From Hyphomicrobiales bacterium (GTDB lineage Bacteria > Pseudomonadota > Alphaproteobacteria > Rhizobiales > Rhizobiaceae), in the NCBI GenBank assembly GCA_002709005.1, contig PAPH01000047.1:21526-85525 (forward strand): DNA of 64,000 bases, read 5' to 3'. The translations under genes and the position numbers were made by a program. Positions within the stretch are counted from its first letter, which is position 1, and every line of letters begins with the position of its first letter. The notes beneath the pieces are model-generated. The model was not told where the DNA came from and did not search any database. It saw nothing but the letters and a program-made list of their open reading frames with translations. This document shows, piece after piece, positions 61,018 through 64,000 of the stretch.

Positions 61018-61641
61018 TCAACCCTCGGGGCAGGGGGCGCCGGCGGCGGCCCAGGTCTCGATGGCCTGATAGGTTTCCTCGGCACTGCCCGGAGCCGGTT
61101 CGCGGTCGCCGCCCGGTTCCCAGCCCCAGGCGACCAGTTCGTCGTCCCGGACGTGGATCGCCATTTCCTCCAGCGTGCGGTCGCCGTTCATTTCGGGGTC
61201 CTTGAACTGCGCGCAGATCTCGGCCGACGACTTGTCGATCCACTGCTGTTCCACCGGCGCGAGATGCCATTCCGGCGCACCGGGGGCGGCATGGGGTTCG
61301 CCGGTCTGGGTTTCCATATGGCAGGTCTGGCAGGGAATGAATTCCGCGCCGATGCGGCTCTCGCCACCGGAGATGTGCATGCCGTGCGGCTGGCGTGGGC
61401 CATAGCTCGGGCCTGACCAGACCGGGATGTTGTCCGGACCGACATGGCAGTTGGCGCAGCGCGGATGGCTTGTCACCGCATAGACCTTGTCCCAGGCGGC
61501 CAGTCCCTCCTCGGTCGAGACGGTGGGTTCGGGCGTCGCGGTTTCGGTGGCCGGAGTGTCAGGCGCGGGGGGCTCGGTCTGCGCGATAGCGAAGGTCGAG
61601 AGTGATAAAAAGGCGATCGAAACGAGGAGTGCGGGTTTCAT
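61018..61641 (-). CDS. Diheme c-type cytochrome of a molybdenum hydroxylase system
   Basis: 207 residues with a signal peptide (MKPALLVSIAFLSLSTFAIA, cut before QTEPP) and a Pro/Thr-rich linker, so periplasmic. Two heme c motifs, PRCANCHVGPD (about 80) and FIPCQTCHMETQ (about 115), with Met/His ligands nearby (MHISGGE). It lies 11 bases after the molybdopterin subunit gene. In related isoquinoline-1-oxidoreductase-like or aldehyde-oxidising Mo enzymes a multiheme cytochrome carries electrons from the 2Fe-2S subunit to the respiratory chain; that role is inferred. Confidence 0.85.
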   Translation of the reverse strand: MKPALLVSIAFLSLSTFAIAQTEPPAPDTPATETATPEPTVSTEEGLAAWDKVYAVTSHPRCANCHVGPDNIPVWSGPSYGPRQPHGMHISGGESRIGAEFIPCQTCHMETQTGEPHAAPGAPEWHLAPVEQQWIDKSSAEICAQFKDPEMNGDRTLEEMAIHVRDDELVAWGWEPGGDREPAPGSAEETYQAIETWAAAGAPCPEG

Positions 61642-61652
61642 GGCCTGTCTCC

Positions 61653-63890
61653 TCAAACGAAATCGATGTGCTTGTTGAACGGCATTTCGCGGATCCGCTG
61701 CCCAGTCGCGGCGAAGATCGCATTGGCAAGGGCGGGGGCTGCCGGTGGAACCGGCGGTTCGCCGATGCCTTTCACCTTGCCGCCGTTCTCCAGCATCCTC
61801 ACCTCTATCTCGGGGCACTGGTAAAGCCGCATGCCCTCGAAATCGTGGAAGTTGGACTGCTCGGCCATGCCGTCGGTATAGGTGAGTTCGCAGTTCATCG
61901 CGTGGCCGAGACCCCAGACCACCGCGCCCTGAACCTGGTTCTCGATATTGACAGGATCGACCACACGGCCGACATCGGCAGCCACCCAGACCTTGTCGAT
62001 GCGTATGCCGCTGTCTGTTTTCGTCACTTCCACGACTTCCGCCGTCGGAACGCCGAAGCTCACCACCATGGCGATGCCGCGTCCCTTGTCGACAGGCAGT
62101 TCCTCGCCCCAGTTCGACATCGCGCCGACGGCTTCCAGCACGCCGCGTGCCACATCCCAGTTGCAAAGCCGGAGACGTTCCTCGAGCGGGTCGGCGCCGG
62201 CTGCGGCAATCACCTCGTCGATGAAACTCTCCATGAAGAAGCCGGCGGTCGAGGCGCCGACAGAGCGCCAGCTCGATGTGGGGGCCAATCCCTCGACCGC
62301 GTAGGCGCGGACACGGAAATTCGGAACGGCATAGGGCGCATTCCACGCACCGGCGGGAAGCTGGGCATCCGATCCCGGCACGGAAACGCCGAGCCGGCCC
62401 ATCTGCGAGCGCAGCACAGAGGGCGAGGCGATATCAAGTGACAGCGTCCGCACCTGTCCGTCGCGGGCCACGCCCTGGCCGCGCGCGATGGAAATCTGGC
62501 GCGGATAGTCGGTGGCGAAATCCTCCTCGCGGGAGAAGGTCAGCTTGACCGGCGTGCCGCGCATCGCGTTGGCGATTTCCGCTGCGGCGGTGATGTTGTG
62601 GAATTCGAGCCTGTGGCCAAAAGACCCCCCGGCATACTGGTTGTGGAAGATCACCTGATCCTTGTCGTGGCCGGTAATCGCGGCGACCTTCTCCTGCACG
62701 TAGCGCGGGATCTGGTGCCCGGCCCAGATCTCGGCCTTCTCGTCGGTGACGAGAGCGACGGCGTTGAGCGGTTCAAGCGGCTGGTGGGCGAGATAGGGCG
62801 CGCGATACTCGACCTGGGTGACGCCGCCCTCGGCAAGGCCCGTATCCACCTCACCATCACTGCGCCATTCGGCATCGAGGCTGTCGGAGGTGAAGCTGGC
62901 GGCAATCTTCTCCCAGTGGCCGTCCTGCTCGGCGGGATAGTCGGAAGGCGCCCAGTCGAAGCTGATCGCGTCAGCCGCCTTGAAGGCGCGCCAGGTGTTG
63001 TCGGCAACGACCGCCACGCCGCCGGTAATTTCGAGCACTTTGCGGACGCCCCGCATCTTTTCGGCCTCTGCGGCATCGTAACCGTTGAGCGCGCCGCGCC
63101 GGGGGCTCAGCTTGACGGTCGCATGCACCATGCCGTCCAGTGTCACGTCGATCCCGTAGGTCTGCGTTCCGGTCGACTTGGCGAGGACGTCCGGGCGGAT
63201 GACATTTTTGCCGATGAGCCGCCATTTCGCCGGATCGCGCAAGGCGACATTGATGACAGGCTCGATCTTCGCCGCGTCTGCCGCGAGTGCGGTGTAGGGG
63301 ACCGCCGTGCCATCGGGCAGGATCACCGCGCCATTCTCCGTCTTCAGGCCGGTGACACCAACGTCGTGCTTTCGGGCGGCGGCGGCCTTCAGCGTCTCCC
63401 GGGCGATGGCGCCGGCCTCGCGCAGCTTGTCGAAACTGTCGGGCGTCGAACTCGAGCCTCCGGTGATCTGCATGCCGAGCAGCTTGAAGACGGAGGTCAT
63501 GGCGCCCCGGACGCCCTCGGCGACGAGGTTGTCGTTCTGCGACATGAAGGGCGCGGCTTCCTCGCCCTGGGCGGTGTTCCAATAGGCGGCCGAAGGCGGG
63601 CCGAATTCGATCTCGTATTGACCCGGCTCGAGGTCCATCTCCTCGGCGATCAGCAGCGACTGCATGCCCGCCGAGCCCTGCCCAAGATCGATGTGGGGGG
63701 CGATCAGGACAATCCGTTCCGGGGTGATCTTTACCCACGGATTAAAGGTCACCTCGTCCGGGCCGAGCGTATCGAGAAGCGGGTTGGCGTGCGGCTTTCT
63801 GACGGCATAGACACCGAAGGCGACACCGCCGGCGATGATGGCGGAGCCGACGAGGAAGGTGCGGCGGGCGATCGTTCCGGCGCGGCTCAT
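61653..63890 (-). CDS. Molybdopterin-binding subunit of a xanthine-oxidase-family hydroxylase (IorB-like)
   Basis: 745 residues. A twin-arginine leader (ARRTFLVGSAIIAGGVAFG, about 9-27) indicates Tat export of the assembled enzyme. Xanthine-oxidase-family segments: GQGSAGMQSLLIAEEM (about 86), GGSFGHRLEFHN (Mo-cofactor Gln/Phe loop), GAWNAPYAVPNFR and VKGIGEPPVPPAAPALANA near the end, which carries the catalytic GxGE glutamate. Length and split subunits fit isoquinoline 1-oxidoreductase or aldehyde/nicotinate-type enzymes rather than XdhB. It is one base downstream of the 2Fe-2S gene stop. Confidence 0.92.
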   Translation of the reverse strand: MSRAGTIARRTFLVGSAIIAGGVAFGVYAVRKPHANPLLDTLGPDEVTFNPWVKITPERIVLIAPHIDLGQGSAGMQSLLIAEEMDLEPGQYEIEFGPPSAAYWNTAQGEEAAPFMSQNDNLVAEGVRGAMTSVFKLLGMQITGGSSSTPDSFDKLREAGAIARETLKAAAARKHDVGVTGLKTENGAVILPDGTAVPYTALAADAAKIEPVINVALRDPAKWRLIGKNVIRPDVLAKSTGTQTYGIDVTLDGMVHATVKLSPRRGALNGYDAAEAEKMRGVRKVLEITGGVAVVADNTWRAFKAADAISFDWAPSDYPAEQDGHWEKIAASFTSDSLDAEWRSDGEVDTGLAEGGVTQVEYRAPYLAHQPLEPLNAVALVTDEKAEIWAGHQIPRYVQEKVAAITGHDKDQVIFHNQYAGGSFGHRLEFHNITAAAEIANAMRGTPVKLTFSREEDFATDYPRQISIARGQGVARDGQVRTLSLDIASPSVLRSQMGRLGVSVPGSDAQLPAGAWNAPYAVPNFRVRAYAVEGLAPTSSWRSVGASTAGFFMESFIDEVIAAAGADPLEERLRLCNWDVARGVLEAVGAMSNWGEELPVDKGRGIAMVVSFGVPTAEVVEVTKTDSGIRIDKVWVAADVGRVVDPVNIENQVQGAVVWGLGHAMNCELTYTDGMAEQSNFHDFEGMRLYQCPEIEVRMLENGGKVKGIGEPPVPPAAPALANAIFAATGQRIREMPFNKHIDFV

Positions 63891-63891
63891 C

Positions 63892-64000
63892 TCAGGCGCT
63901 CCGGAGCTTTTCGGCGGCCGCATGGATGGCGGCGCGAATGCGGGGATAGGTGCCGCAGCGGCACAGGTTGGCGCTCATCGCGCGGTCGATGTCCTCGTCA
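63892..64000 (-). CDS. 2Fe-2S subunit of the molybdenum hydroxylase (IorA-like), C-terminal part only
   Basis: The open frame enters from the right edge; 35 complete codons are inside. [19 protein letters not shown] is the C-terminal 2Fe-2S cluster motif (C-R-C-G) of the small subunit of xanthine-oxidase-family enzymes. TGA at 63892-63894 is one base before the Mo-subunit ATG, so the two are translationally coupled. The start and the plant-ferredoxin-type domain lie outside the window. Confidence 0.88.
   Translation of the reverse strand, partial: DEDIDRAMSANLCRCGTYPRIRAAIHAAAEKLRSA

Noticed and set aside
1..64000. CRISPR arrays, insertion sequences, prophage, tRNA or rRNA genes
   Set aside because: No regularly spaced repeats, transposase or integrase motifs, or cloverleaf/rRNA signatures were noticed on reading through the window.

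Overview
GC-rich, gene-dense DNA from an alphaproteobacterium, most likely order Hyphomicrobiales (Rhizobiales), in or near Rhizobiaceae. The pointers are a ChvE-GguA-GguB sugar transporter with a divergent GbpR-type LysR regulator, an L-arabinose oxidative pathway, a pyruvate carboxylase of the Rhizobium length and start, and a blc-like lactone/4-hydroxybutyrate locus. The window is almost wholly catabolic and transport genes with their regulators. No rRNA, tRNA, phage, transposase or CRISPR was seen, and no gap between genes exceeds about 260 bases.

Region 1 (2-5365, +): class III aminotransferase (5' end outside), glutamine-synthetase-like ligase, iron alcohol dehydrogenase, class I amidotransferase and HAD phosphatase. 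This looks like a gamma-glutamyl-amine (Puu-type) pathway. Region 2 (5375-22359): an IclR repressor-like gene diverges from a 16-kb co-oriented run: SCP2-like protein, alpha/beta hydrolase, metallo-beta-lactamase lactonase, a four-gene sugar-type ABC transporter with oversized subunits, a proteorhodopsin homologue whose retinal-binding lysine is arginine, a 26-codon small ORF, a flotillin-like protein, a small membrane protein, a sodium:solute symporter, a 4-hydroxybutyrate-type dehydrogenase and succinate-semialdehyde dehydrogenase. Regulator, lactonase, alcohol dehydrogenase and SSADH match the four roles of Agrobacterium BlcR/C/B/A. The membrane genes inserted between them are the most unusual part of the window.

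Region 3 (22434-36151): a minus-strand pentose/galactose block. It encodes dehydrogenase, lactonase, L-arabinonate dehydratase, 2-keto-3-deoxy-arabonate dehydratase and 2-oxoglutarate semialdehyde dehydrogenase (Weimberg route), DgoK/DgoA and a mutarotase for galactose, and ChvE-GguAB uptake, with gbpR divergent. Region 4 (36173-41546, -): a YtfQ-YtfR-YtfT-YjfF sugar ABC transporter ending in a FadR-type GntR regulator. Region 5 (41757-43857): DUF2189 membrane protein, ArsR and RpiR regulators.

Region 6 (43992-52964, +): N-formylglutamate amidohydrolase family protein, TRAP transporter, a second glutamine-synthetase-like ligase, aldehyde dehydrogenase, a second close Fe-alcohol dehydrogenase and a LuxR solo. 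This is a second gamma-glutamylation module with its own transporter. Region 7 (53106-64000): pyruvate carboxylase, a DUF3309 peptide, DeoR plus MFS permease, LysR diverging from an NAD(P)-binding protein, and a molybdenum hydroxylase (2Fe-2S subunit, Mo subunit, diheme cytochrome c) cut by the window edge. Strong hairpins follow the binding-protein gene in all three ABC operons and the TRAP operon. Dyad operators can be seen in front of several regulators.
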